Positions 1 through 8,447 are shown, counted from the stretch's first letter. The stretch: DNA of 9,646 nt from Marinilabiliales bacterium (GCA_002869425.1 PKSZ01000485.1:1-9646); one strand, 5' to 3'. Numbers and translations: made by a program. Notes: generated from the letters alone by a model not told the origin.

Positions 1-117
1 ATTTGTATCCCGGTTCATCAGCCGGTGGTCCAGGTTCACAACCCATTAGCAAGACCAAACCCTGCCTTTCCCATTCAAAAGCTTCGTCTATTGGGTAACC
101 CCAAATCCTTTCGGCTC
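1..117. other. GC-rich segment of foreign composition at the window edge
   Basis: About half of these bases are G or C, clearly more than in the AT-rich genes to the right. The segment replaces the expected end of the SPOR-like domain of the leftward PD40 gene. Read leftward it holds short self-complementary stretches, such as GGTTGTGAACC and CCGG-N8-CCGG, which could fold as RNA. In another leftward frame it is open for about 39 codons to the edge, but I do not recognise the translation. It may be the end of an inserted mobile element. A group II intron was considered, but no GTGYG boundary or domain V is visible, so the type is left open. Confidence 0.4.
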
Positions 118-1521
118 CTGTAATTTTGCCGCATTTTGTAAATCATGGAAGGTTTCCTTCATAAAAAATGTATTGAACATGTCATGTTTTTCCATAACTA
201 CTTTTCCTTTAAGAAGGGGAAAGGTGTTTTCAAATTCTTCCAGAGAGGAAATCTGATTAAAGGCTCCTACCTGTATTTTGCAAATTTGTATCTTGAAGTC
301 TATCGCATCAGATAATTCATCAAGAGTATACTCTTGATTTACTTCAATTTTTGAAACAGTGTCTTTCTTTTCTTCAGGAATTGAATAAACAATATCGAAA
401 ATAGGATCAGTAGGTAGACTTATTGCTTTTATATTGTTATGAACCAGTAATATATCCTTAACATATATTATGTCTGTTGAATCTTTAATTTCTTCTTTAT
501 TGACAACAAGCTTATCAGGGATATATTCTTTAAAAGCTTTAACAATAATGTAGTCTTTTGTTTGTACAATTTTACCTAGCTTATTTTTTTCTATATCAGA
601 TTTATTTTTCAAAAATATGGGAATGGTATCAATGATTTCCTTTTTAACCGGAACCATGGGTTTCATTTTATAAATATTGTACTTTACCTGCCCTGTATCA
701 GATCTATCTGAACAAAAATATGGAATGTTTCCCGGGCTTATGATATAGCAAACATCATTATATTTACTATTAATGGGTTCAGGTAATTTAACAGGCTTAC
801 CCCAGCTTCCATCCTCTGTCAGAACCGATTTGTAGATATCGTATTTCCCAAATCCACCGTTTCTATTTGAGCTGAAAAACAATGTTTTACCGTCGTTTGA
901 GATAAATACATAATTCTCATCTTTATCTGTATTTAGTATTTCTAAAGGTGTTGGTTTTTCGTACTTGCCGTCTGATAGCTTTTTGCTTGCATAAATGTCA
1001 TGCATTCCTTTTCCTCCTGGCTTGTTGCTTGTGAAATATAGAATGTCGTTAATGGAGGATGCAGAGCTTTCATGTGCTTCAGTATTAACAGACAGCTTTT
1101 TTGGACCTTTCCATTTATCATTACCCTTTTTTTCTGAACTGTATATATCACCGCCATTAAAAGATTTATATATGTAAACAGTCTTCATGTCTTTTGATGT
1201 TCCGGTACAGATATCGTGGTTGTCAGAATTTAGTAAATAGCTCATTTTTTGAATTCCAGAAATGCTATCCTTATCTATTTTTACTTCATAATTACTATAT
1301 GCATATTCAACAATACTTTCCCCTTTTTTATTTCTGCGATTGGATGAAAAGACTATAGTTTTTTCGTCAATAAATTGAGGAGAAAATTCGTCATGCGAAG
1401 TATTAATTTCTTCAAGGTAAACAATAACGCTTTCTTTTACCTGAGAACGTGCATCAGGTAAAAGGTTAAAGAATAACCCAATGAAAAGAAGAATGCAGAT
1501 ATTTCTATTAGCGGTGTTCAA
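88..1521 (-). CDS. PD40 beta-propeller protein with truncated SPOR-like C-terminus (T9SS/PorE-like helper)
   Basis: This is a predicted exported protein of 477 residues, third gene of the leftward cassette. The start is TTG, 12 bases after the stop of the PorP/SprF gene; no ATG fits, and the TTG gives a convincing signal peptide (about residues 1-26, ending ARS|Q). Four PD40-type propeller blades are visible: FSSNRR near 60, LYFTSNKPGGKGMHDIY near 163-178, LFFSSNRNGGFGKYDIY near 215-230 and a weaker one near 266-283. A linker of about 120 residues leads to a SPOR-like segment from about 408 (FKIQICKIQVGAF, apparently with a small internal duplication before GAF). Relatives in T9SS loci often pair a PD40 propeller with an OmpA or SPOR peptidoglycan-binding module. 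Here the SPOR-like region reads normally to about residue 468 and then ends in a short GC-rich tail, so the C-terminus looks truncated or replaced. Role in T9SS cargo attachment is inferred from context. Confidence 0.8.
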   Translation of the reverse strand: MNTANRNICILLFIGLFFNLLPDARSQVKESVIVYLEEINTSHDEFSPQFIDEKTIVFSSNRRNKKGESIVEYAYSNYEVKIDKDSISGIQKMSYLLNSDNHDICTGTSKDMKTVYIYKSFNGGDIYSSEKKGNDKWKGPKKLSVNTEAHESSASSINDILYFTSNKPGGKGMHDIYASKKLSDGKYEKPTPLEILNTDKDENYVFISNDGKTLFFSSNRNGGFGKYDIYKSVLTEDGSWGKPVKLPEPINSKYNDVCYIISPGNIPYFCSDRSDTGQVKYNIYKMKPMVPVKKEIIDTIPIFLKNKSDIEKNKLGKIVQTKDYIIVKAFKEYIPDKLVVNKEEIKDSTDIIYVKDILLVHNNIKAISLPTDPIFDIVYSIPEEKKDTVSKIEVNQEYTLDELSDAIDFKIQICKIQVGAFNQISSLEEFENTFPLLKGKVVMEKHDMFNTFFMKETFHDLQNAAKLQEPKGFGVTQ

Positions 1522-1533
1522 TATGTTAGCGTA

Positions 1534-2451
1534 TTAATCCCTTTCAAGATTTGATTGTGCATTGTTTAGCTTAATTATAACCATAACTTCATGATTACCA
1601 AGCTGGTGTGCGGCGATCTCGCTGGTAACTATTCCATATGTATAACCCAAAGCAATATTTCTTAAATTAATTCCTACAAATGGGACTATAGCTGAGTTAG
1701 TTACGTAGTAACATCCTGCCGAAATCATTTTTTTGAATTCCACTTTAACCCCACCGTTTATTTGATAATTTCCTGTTTCAACCAGCTTAAGTAATACAGA
1801 GGGTTCTATTCTGAGGTCTTCATTGATATTCAGATTGTAACCGCCACCAATATAATAATGTCGGACTTGCTTATTTTCAAGATATTCCTGGTTCATATAA
1901 TCAATACCTGGACTGATTAATTGATGGGAGGCAATATCAATATAAAACAAGTTTTCTTTATAGATGGAGATTCCTGCTGAAGCATCTGGAGATATCATAG
2001 AGTTTTGAGAATATACGATAACTTCATCATCAGTATCATGCAGAACAAACTTGTCTTTGAATATTTTATATTGAGAGATTCTGGCAGATAAACCGAAGGA
2101 GAATTTTGATCCTCCGCTTGTAATCGGAATATGGTACGCATAGGTTGCTTCAAGTCCAAACTTCCCGCTCAATCCTGTATTTTCATTGTATAGTTTACCC
2201 CCAAAAGCTACCCTCTCTGATACTAGGCTATGCACATTCACATTTTGAATGGAAGGAGAACCATTAAATCCGGACCAGTATTTTGCGTAATTGCAGGATA
2301 TAAATGTATATGGCTTAGTGCCTGCTGCTGCTGGATTTTGTAAATACCTGTCCATATGAAACATGTTGTAGCTATTCATTTGTTGGGCATGTACGGTGAA
2401 TATTCCTAAGGCAGAAAAAAGGAAAATGAGAAGTATTATTGATTTTTTCAT
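1534..2451 (-). CDS. PorP/SprF family type IX secretion system membrane protein
   Basis: This 305-residue protein starts at ATG with a signal peptide (about 1-23, ending VHAQ). Family marks are the early NPAAAG motif (about residues 40-45, after MDRYLQ), many alternating amphipathic beta-strands typical of an outer-membrane barrel, and the C-terminal pattern LGYTYGIVTSEI followed by GNHEVMVIIKL, matching the family's usual 'GYSYD..TS.l....GSHEI.l.y' ending. The length is normal for the family. PorP/SprF proteins sit in the outer membrane; SprF is needed for secretion of the adhesin SprB in Flavobacterium johnsoniae, and paralogues are commonly encoded next to type B T9SS substrates. The gene lies 16 bases after such a cargo gene and 12 bases before the PD40 gene, so the three are very probably one operon. 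There is no Shine-Dalgarno sequence, only A-rich DNA before the ATG, as is usual in Bacteroidota. Assigning it as the partner of this cargo is inference. Confidence 0.92.
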   Translation of the reverse strand: MKKSIILLIFLFSALGIFTVHAQQMNSYNMFHMDRYLQNPAAAGTKPYTFISCNYAKYWSGFNGSPSIQNVNVHSLVSERVAFGGKLYNENTGLSGKFGLEATYAYHIPITSGGSKFSFGLSARISQYKIFKDKFVLHDTDDEVIVYSQNSMISPDASAGISIYKENLFYIDIASHQLISPGIDYMNQEYLENKQVRHYYIGGGYNLNINEDLRIEPSVLLKLVETGNYQINGGVKVEFKKMISAGCYYVTNSAIVPFVGINLRNIALGYTYGIVTSEIAAHQLGNHEVMVIIKLNNAQSNLERD

Positions 2452-2467
2452 AACTGAAAATTTTATG

Positions 2468-3823
2468 CTATTTCATTATTTTTAATGGACCTTTGTACGT
2501 AGGGTAGGAGCCTGTATTTAAGCTCACTACATAATAGTAGTCTCCATTATCAAGTATTTTTCCACCTGATGTTGCTCCCCAGGAATTATCATATCCTCCG
2601 GTAGATGCAAAAACTTGCTTTCCCCACCTATCATAAACAAACACATCACACATTGGATATAAATCAATGTTTTCAATAATCCAGGTGTCATTTTTATTGT
2701 TTCCATCTGGAGTGATAACATTATTGATAGTAATACAATCAATGTCAAGTATGTTTACAACAACAGTATCGGTAATCGTACAATTATTGGCATCTGTTAT
2801 GGTTACTACATAGTTTCCATCAGCCAAATCGCTTAGTACTTCAATGCTTGCCTCATTAGACCATTGATAAACATATGGAGGTTCTCCATTTTCAATGTAT
2901 GTAACTTCTATTGCTCCATCCTGATTATCATGACAAGAAACATCTACTTTCTCAATATGAGGTATTAAATCCTGAAAAGGTTCTTCAATATCGATGGTTT
3001 CAGCCAGGCTGCATCCATTTAGGTCATGTACATTAACAGTATACGTGCCTGCATGTAAGTTAATTAAAGAGCTGGTTGTTTCGCTGTTTGACCAATTGTA
3101 GGAATACGGAGGTGTTCCACCTTTTGCATAAATCTGAATGGTGCCTTCTTCACTATTTTTACAAATATTATGACTATGTGATTCTGTTAATGTAAGTGGT
3201 GCAGAGGGTTGATTAATTTCATAATCATAGGAAATAGTACAACCGGATCCCAGATTATCAGTAATATGCAATGTATAATATCCCGCAGCAATTCCGACAT
3301 TAAAATATAAGGTATCAGCGTTTGTGTAAGTAGTATCTGCCCATTCATCATCAAGTATATAGTCATTTAAGTTTTCATCCCAAATATGCCTGGTGAATAT
3401 TCCCTGGTAGAAACCAATTCCTCCTTGTGGGTATGTTAGAATGTTACCTGTTCCTGCGTAGCAACTTACATCTGTTATTGTATCAATGGTTGTAATTTGA
3501 TATGGAGCAGATAAGTAAAATGTATCAATTAATGTAACTCCGTTATTGTCAACTGCAATAGTGATGTATGTACCATCATCAATGCTGTCAAGAATGACAG
3601 ATCCGTTTTGTGTATTTGTCTGGTCAACTGTCATCAGATTGGAATTTTCATACCATGAAATGGTATATGGTGTTGTTCCACCCGAAAGTGTAAGCCCAAT
3701 TGAGCCATCATTATATCCATAACAAGTAGGATTATTGATTGTGGTGTTGACCGTAAATTGAGCTGAAGCCGGTGCGAAAATTTGAGTAAACCAGATAAGT
3801 ATTATTAATATCTTAATCTTCAT
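2468..3823 (-). CDS. SprB-repeat surface protein with type B T9SS sorting domain (CHU_C)
   Basis: This 451-residue secreted protein is first in the leftward cassette. The ATG start gives a signal peptide (about 1-21, ending PASAQ). The body holds about four SprB-like repeats of the pattern 'C..n.dGsI.v...GG..PY.Y.WsN......L..G.Y.v.v.D.ngC': near residues 30-105 and 115-205 (divergent), 215-282 and 288-358. The last 90 residues (from about 362) are a classic gliding-motility-associated C-terminal domain: ITPDGNNKNDTW, VYDRWGKQVF, GGYDNSWGA, LDNGDYYYVV and final YKGPLKIMK. That domain sends proteins through T9SS by the type B route, which in known cases depends on a SprF-like partner; one is encoded next door. 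The protein is tiny beside F. johnsoniae SprB (thousands of residues), so it is better called a mini-adhesin or structural cargo than SprB. The ligand is unknown. Confidence 0.9.
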   Translation of the reverse strand: MKIKILIILIWFTQIFAPASAQFTVNTTINNPTCYGYNDGSIGLTLSGGTTPYTISWYENSNLMTVDQTNTQNGSVILDSIDDGTYITIAVDNNGVTLIDTFYLSAPYQITTIDTITDVSCYAGTGNILTYPQGGIGFYQGIFTRHIWDENLNDYILDDEWADTTYTNADTLYFNVGIAAGYYTLHITDNLGSGCTISYDYEINQPSAPLTLTESHSHNICKNSEEGTIQIYAKGGTPPYSYNWSNSETTSSLINLHAGTYTVNVHDLNGCSLAETIDIEEPFQDLIPHIEKVDVSCHDNQDGAIEVTYIENGEPPYVYQWSNEASIEVLSDLADGNYVVTITDANNCTITDTVVVNILDIDCITINNVITPDGNNKNDTWIIENIDLYPMCDVFVYDRWGKQVFASTGGYDNSWGATSGGKILDNGDYYYVVSLNTGSYPTYKGPLKIMK

Positions 3824-4076
3824 AATTAATTTATTTATAGTCAGAATAATATTTGTAAATCACAATACAATTAATTTTATACGAAAGAAATGATGAAAAG
3901 GTTCTTTGCTTAATAAATTGAGATGTAGGAAAACTCACTGTGCATTAATAAAATACAATTTTGTTTTTGATATAAAATTCTAAGAATTATACTGGTTTTT
4001 TGAACAGTCTTTTAATAAACCTAACTTTGTATAACATTACTTTGTACTTGAAGGTATATTGAAAACAAAAGAAATT
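3824..4076. promoter_or_regulatory. Divergent intergenic region between type B and type A cargo genes
   Basis: This AT-rich stretch of about 250 bases separates the leftward cassette from the rightward giant gene and must hold promoters for both. The rightward promoter is clear and listed separately. On the left-facing strand I see no good TTTG-N19-TAnnTTTG match. No open frame or RNA gene is convincing here. Confidence 0.6.
3999..4029 (+). promoter_or_regulatory. Bacteroidota-type sigma-A promoter for the giant type A cargo gene
   Basis: A -33 element TTTG (3999-4002) is followed after exactly 19 bases by a perfect -7 element TAACTTTG (4022-4029). This fits the known Bacteroidota consensus TTTG-N19-21-TAnnTTTG. 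Transcription would begin near 4036, giving a leader of roughly 40 bases before the ATG at 4077. It also argues against using the upstream TTG at 4059 as the start codon. Confidence 0.7.
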
Positions 4077-7000
4077 ATGAAAAAAATTATACAAGGATTG
4101 ATTTTGTTATTTTTATTCAGTGGAATAACAAACGCACAACCTTTATCCGGGAATTATACAATTGGAGGTTCATCAGCTGATTATATGGATTTTACTACTG
4201 CAATTGATGATTTAATTAATAATGGGATATCATCAGCTGTAGTATTTACAGTAGAACCAGGAATTTATAATGAACAACTTGTGATCCCTGAAATAGAAGG
4301 TACAAGTGAAACGGATAATATTACATTTATGCCTGCCGGGAATGATAGCACATTGGTTACATTGGAATATTCTTCAGTAAGCAATGATTCAACATTTGTA
4401 ATACGGTTTGATACTGCTTCGAATATTTCTTTCCATTATATCACTATCAATTCAGAAAGTAATTTATATGATAATATCGTGATTGAAATAAATAATTCAT
4501 CTCATATAGAATTCAATGGATGTAGAATACTGGGATCGTACAATGCCAATGGATTTGTTTACAGTCGCAACCTGGTAATTTCAGAAGAAGATACATACAA
4601 TGGAGATCAACCTGTTTTTCGCAATTGTTACCTTAGGTATGGTTTTTATGGGATTGTTCTTACCGGAACAGATAATTTGAACAAGACATCAGGTGCGACT
4701 ATTGAAAATTGTGATTTTTATGATATTGTTAGATCTGCTATAGAAGTAAATAATTATTCGAATCTTGTAATATCAGGAAATAATATTTTAACTTCTCCTG
4801 ACTATTATGGTATAGATTTAAGCTATTGTTCTTATGCTGAAATTGCAGATAATTATATTCTTCCTGCCGAGATAACAGGTACGGTAGCGGATATGAATAC
4901 TGGAGTAAATATATGGTATTCTGATCATTGTTATATAACTGGTAATTATATAGTGAATTTTTCATCTTATGGAATTCAACTTGCAAACGGAAACGATATT
5001 TCTGATGGTTCGGAGCCGGTAATTGCTAATAACTTTATTGCTGGAAATGGGATTGGATTATATATATATTATTCCCCTTATCAGAAAATTTATTTTAACA
5101 GCATAAGCTCAGCAGCTGGGTGTTTGTATCTGGAAGCTGCAGAATTAGAAGTTCAGAATAATATTCTCTATAGCAGGGGGGGAGGAGTATGCTATGCAGT
5201 AGCGTCTGCATCTTCAAATCTTGTTTCTGATTTTAATGATTTGTATTCAGATGGCCCTGTGATTGGATCCTGGTACGGAACAGCATGTAGTGATCTAAAC
5301 GAATGGAAAGCAGCATCTTTGTTAGATGGTTCTTCGGTAAATATTTTCCCGGATTATTATTCCGATATGGATTTGCATACAAATAGTGTTCAATTGAATG
5401 ACCTGGGAACACCATTAGCTGATTTCACTACAGACATAGATGGTGAAAACAGATCAGCTACCAACCCAGACATTGGTGCTGATGAATACAATCCAGTTGC
5501 GAATAATATTGCTATGCTAGAATGTACAGCTTCAGAAAGCGGGTGTAGTTTGTCAGATCAGGTCGATATTGCTGTGCGGATCGTTAATAAAGGATTTGCT
5601 GATCAGTCCAATATACCTGTTGTTTATAGTATTGATGGTGGATCAACAACAATAGAGGAGGTAATTCCGGTAGTACTGGGAAGTGGTGATACACTTGACT
5701 ATACCTTTACCAATAAGGCAGATTATTCTGTGCCTGGTTATTACAATTTTCTTGCGTGGACAGCTAATGCAGGAGATGAATTTCATGCGGACGATACATT
5801 ATGGCTTGAAACGGTCACTAGTTATGGCAGTATCGTTTCGTTCACATTTCAGGAGAATTTTGAAGCAGGAGAGACGTTTTATTTTCAATCTCAAAATGGT
5901 ATAGAAATAAATGAAGAATCTGCGAACAACAGCTCTTACGGATTACAATTTATTGGAGGTGAGTTTTTGGGAGGAGCAAATTCTGATTCTGCAACTGTAT
6001 GGAATGCAGATGAAACTACCTTTCCTACATTTTATACATGTGATGTAGATCTTTCTGCTTTAACAAATCCTGTACTGCAGTTTGATTTGAAAATTACCAA
6101 TAGCAACTTCTTAAATCAGTCATGGTTCAGAGTTTTACTGGACGATGCTATTCAACTAACTGATATTGAAGGAGTACATAGTTGCCATTCTCAGTATCCA
6201 ACATCATTTGAAAGAAAGACTTATAGCTTGTCAGATTATATAGGAAGTACGATTAAATTGAGTTTGCAGGCAGTTGCTCGTGAGGAAATATTTCTGGATA
6301 ATATAAGGATTGGTGATGCGCCGATTGTTGATCTCGGAGCTGATACAGTATTTTGTCAGGGCGATACAGTTACTTTAGACGCAGGAGAAGGAACAGGATA
6401 TGCCTATTATTGGTTTGTAGATGGAAACACAGATACATTGTCAACAGAAAGATATTATAATGTTTTTGAAACAGGCACATATTATGTGGAAGTGGTTTCA
6501 CCAGAAGGGATTACTAGTACTGATACAATTGAAATAGTAGTTAACCCAACATATAGTTTTTATGAATCTTTTGAAATATGTTCTACTGACAGCCTATTAT
6601 GGCAGGGAAACTACTATTTTGTACAAGGAAACTATTTGGAAAATTATTTGACAGCACAAGGATGTGATAGTATTTATGAATTGGATCTGATTGTAAATGA
6701 TGTTTTCTATTCAGTGGATTATGATACATTATGTTCTGGCGATAGCATTGTATGGCATGACCAGACATTACAGGAATCAGGAGTCTATTATGATAGTTTG
6801 CAAACAACAAAAGGATGTGATAGTATATTTGAAATGAATCTTATTGTGCATCCAATCTATCTTATATTAACTGATAGCGCGATATGTGAAGGAGATAGTG
6901 TTTTGTGGAGAGGGATATATTACAATACACAGGGTGTCTACTACGATAGTCTCGTAACAGATTGTTCTTGTGATAGTATTTATATGCTTGATCTGGTAAT

Positions 7001-7703
7001 AAATTCGGCCTATTATTACAATGAGGATTTTACGATTTGTAGTATTGACAGTATCTTCTGGCAAGGTAGTTACTATAATCAGGAAGGAAGCTACCAGCAG
7101 AATTATGTGACTGAGCAAGGTTGTGATAGCACTTACACAATGCATCTAACAGTAAAGCAGTCTTATCACTATGTGGAGTATGATAGTATTTGCAGTAATG
7201 ATTCAGTATTATGGCATGGAATGCTTCTTTCAGAAACGGGAACATACTATGATAGTCTGATTACTTCAACTTCTTGTGATAGTGTATTTGAGCTTCAGCT
7301 GGTTGTTTTCCAGTCATATAATATTATAGAAGATTATGAAATTTGTGATACAGATAGTTTGTTATGGCAAAATGACTATTATAATGAAACAGGTACGTAT
7401 GTAGCTAATTATCTGACAGATAATGGATGCGATAGTATTTTCACACTCAATTTAATTGTCAACCCATCTTATTTTTATTCTGAATCAGATACAATTTGTG
7501 GCAGTGATAGTTTATTGTGGCACGGGCAGTACTACAACTATTCAGGAGTATATTATGATAGTTTAATAACTTCCGCTGACTGTGACAGCATTTTTCAGCT
7601 TTCATTGCAGGTATTACCGTATTATTCATTTCTTGCTGAAGAAGAAATATGTCAGGGAGACAGTATTTATTGGCAGGGAAATTATTATTCTGAAACAGGA
7701 TAA
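4077..7703 (+). CDS. Giant multidomain surface adhesin, N-terminal part ending at an in-frame stop (nonsense-interrupted)
   Basis: The ATG at 4077 gives an ideal signal peptide (MKKIIQGLILLFLFSGITNAQ); an upstream in-frame TTG at 4059 would only add six charged residues in front. The ORF encodes 1208 residues. Domains in order: right-handed parallel beta-helix, about 25-470, with a Bacteroidota-style opening (NYTIGGSSADYMDFTTAIDD), many N-rich rungs and the usual exit TDIDGENRSATNPDIGADE; CARDB-like beta-sandwich, about 475-580; MAM/jelly-roll-like domain, about 587-748, ending EIFLDNIRIGDAP; Ig-like domain, about 750-824 (DLGADTVFCQGDTVTLDAG); then 51-residue repeats from 825. TAA at 7701-7703 stops translation inside repeat 8, and the same frame continues without another stop to 8447, where the T9SS sorting domain lies. 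As written, the product could enter the periplasm through Sec but would lack its T9SS signal. The likely role is a surface or secreted adhesin; no catalytic motif was recognised. Confidence 0.85.
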   Translation: MKKIIQGLILLFLFSGITNAQPLSGNYTIGGSSADYMDFTTAIDDLINNGISSAVVFTVEPGIYNEQLVIPEIEGTSETDNITFMPAGNDSTLVTLEYSSVSNDSTFVIRFDTASNISFHYITINSESNLYDNIVIEINNSSHIEFNGCRILGSYNANGFVYSRNLVISEEDTYNGDQPVFRNCYLRYGFYGIVLTGTDNLNKTSGATIENCDFYDIVRSAIEVNNYSNLVISGNNILTSPDYYGIDLSYCSYAEIADNYILPAEITGTVADMNTGVNIWYSDHCYITGNYIVNFSSYGIQLANGNDISDGSEPVIANNFIAGNGIGLYIYYSPYQKIYFNSISSAAGCLYLEAAELEVQNNILYSRGGGVCYAVASASSNLVSDFNDLYSDGPVIGSWYGTACSDLNEWKAASLLDGSSVNIFPDYYSDMDLHTNSVQLNDLGTPLADFTTDIDGENRSATNPDIGADEYNPVANNIAMLECTASESGCSLSDQVDIAVRIVNKGFADQSNIPVVYSIDGGSTTIEEVIPVVLGSGDTLDYTFTNKADYSVPGYYNFLAWTANAGDEFHADDTLWLETVTSYGSIVSFTFQENFEAGETFYFQSQNGIEINEESANNSSYGLQFIGGEFLGGANSDSATVWNADETTFPTFYTCDVDLSALTNPVLQFDLKITNSNFLNQSWFRVLLDDAIQLTDIEGVHSCHSQYPTSFERKTYSLSDYIGSTIKLSLQAVAREEIFLDNIRIGDAPIVDLGADTVFCQGDTVTLDAGEGTGYAYYWFVDGNTDTLSTERYYNVFETGTYYVEVVSPEGITSTDTIEIVVNPTYSFYESFEICSTDSLLWQGNYYFVQGNYLENYLTAQGCDSIYELDLIVNDVFYSVDYDTLCSGDSIVWHDQTLQESGVYYDSLQTTKGCDSIFEMNLIVHPIYLILTDSAICEGDSVLWRGIYYNTQGVYYDSLVTDCSCDSIYMLDLVINSAYYYNEDFTICSIDSIFWQGSYYNQEGSYQQNYVTEQGCDSTYTMHLTVKQSYHYVEYDSICSNDSVLWHGMLLSETGTYYDSLITSTSCDSVFELQLVVFQSYNIIEDYEICDTDSLLWQNDYYNETGTYVANYLTDNGCDSIFTLNLIVNPSYFYSESDTICGSDSLLWHGQYYNYSGVYYDSLITSADCDSIFQLSLQVLPYYSFLAEEEICQGDSIYWQGNYYSETG

Positions 7704-7925
7704 TATAGTGAACAATTTAGTACAACAGAAGGATGCGATAGTATTTACAACTTAAATTTGACGGTTCATCCTGCATATTATTATTTGGAAGTGGATACTT
7801 TGTGCAGCTATGACAGTATATATTGGCAGAGAGAGTTTTTCTCTGTTACAGGAAATTATTTTAATAATTACACTACGATCAACGGTTGTGATAGCATTTT
7901 TGAACTCGATCTGTTTATGGTTCCT
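6549..7925 (+). repeat. Nine tandem 51-residue (153-base) repeats
   Basis: Nine copies follow with no insertion or deletion, starting at 6549, 6702, 6855, 7008, 7161, 7314, 7467, 7620 and 7773. Every copy has Cys at position 11, Asp-Ser at 14-15, Trp at 18, Gly at 27, Thr at 35 and Cys-Asp-Ser at 39-41; Tyr at 29 is also constant. The general pattern, ending in (G)CDSI...L.L.V, is common in secreted Bacteroidota proteins and suggests a small beta-domain held by a disulfide between Cys11 and Cys39. The copies are well diverged overall, apart from short shared DNA cores such as TGTGATAGTATTT. Copy 8 carries the TAA at its position 28. Confidence 0.95.
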
Positions 7926-8447
7926 GAATTGGATACATTTACTATTCAACCAGAAATACCCCATGATTCTGTTGCAATGTATCAAACGGAAACATATGTT
8001 GTTCCCCATAATGAAGATGTGAATTATTTTTGGTCTGTAGAAAATGGTTATGTGATCTATATGATAAGCAATGATTCTGCTTATATTCAGTGGGAATATC
8101 CGGGAACAGGCATCATAGAAGTGTATGCGTTGAATCAATACGGGTGCATAAGCGATACAGCTAAGCTATCTATTGGTATAGGAAATACAGGAATTGACGG
8201 AAGAGATATTTATGACGCGATTAATGTTTTTCCAAATCCTGCAAAAGATCAATTATATGTAGAAACAAGCAAAGATAAAGCTTATCAGGTTTCTATTTAT
8301 AACAGTATGGGACAGATAGTAGAAACACTTCAATTTTCAGAAAGGAAAACCGTACTAAATGTAAATGATTATGCCAGTGGTCTGTATTATTTACATTTTA
8401 GAACTAGCGATGTTTTGATATCAAAAAAGATAAGGATTGTTAGGTAA
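7704..8447 (+). pseudogene. C-terminal remainder of the giant adhesin with type A T9SS sorting domain
   Basis: This stretch is in the same frame as the upstream ORF and separated from it only by TAA 7701-7703. It completes repeat 8, holds repeat 9 (7773-7925), then a PKD-like domain (about 7990-8180, with YFWSVENG, IQWEYPGTG and GCISDTAKLSI) and the T9SS type A sorting domain (8220-8444: INVFPNPAKDQLYV, VSIYNSMGQIVE, LNVNDYASGLYYLHF, ending KKIRIVR). No natural start exists: the first possible initiator, TTG at 7758, falls in the middle of a repeat strand, has no signal peptide behind it and is not preceded by a promoter. It is therefore read as the 3' part of one gene spanning 4077-8447 (1455 amino acids plus the internal stop codon), not as an independent gene. 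Confidence 0.85.

Noticed and set aside
1..117. Group II intron end
   Set aside because: GC content and hairpins are suggestive, but no GTGYG 5' boundary, domain V or reverse-transcriptase motif is visible in the short piece available.
3824..3990. Leftward promoter for the type B cassette
   Set aside because: No TTTG-N19-21-TAnnTTTG match was found on that strand; one must exist, but I cannot place it.
4059..4076. TTG start for the giant adhesin six codons upstream of the ATG
   Set aside because: The ATG at 4077 gives a clean signal peptide and fits the promoter position; the TTG adds only a charged hexapeptide in front.
7701..7703. TAA as a reassigned or normally read-through codon
   Set aside because: TAA ends other genes in the window (PorP/SprF at 1534-1536, the adhesin itself at 8445-8447), so a changed code is not supported, and no recoding signal was recognised.
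6549..7925. CRISPR-like or non-coding tandem array
   Set aside because: The 153-base periodicity is fully explained by in-frame 51-residue protein repeats.
7752..8138. Leftward 128-codon ORF opposite the adhesin C-terminal part
   Set aside because: It lies antisense to clear repeat and PKD-like coding sequence, and its translation has no family features.
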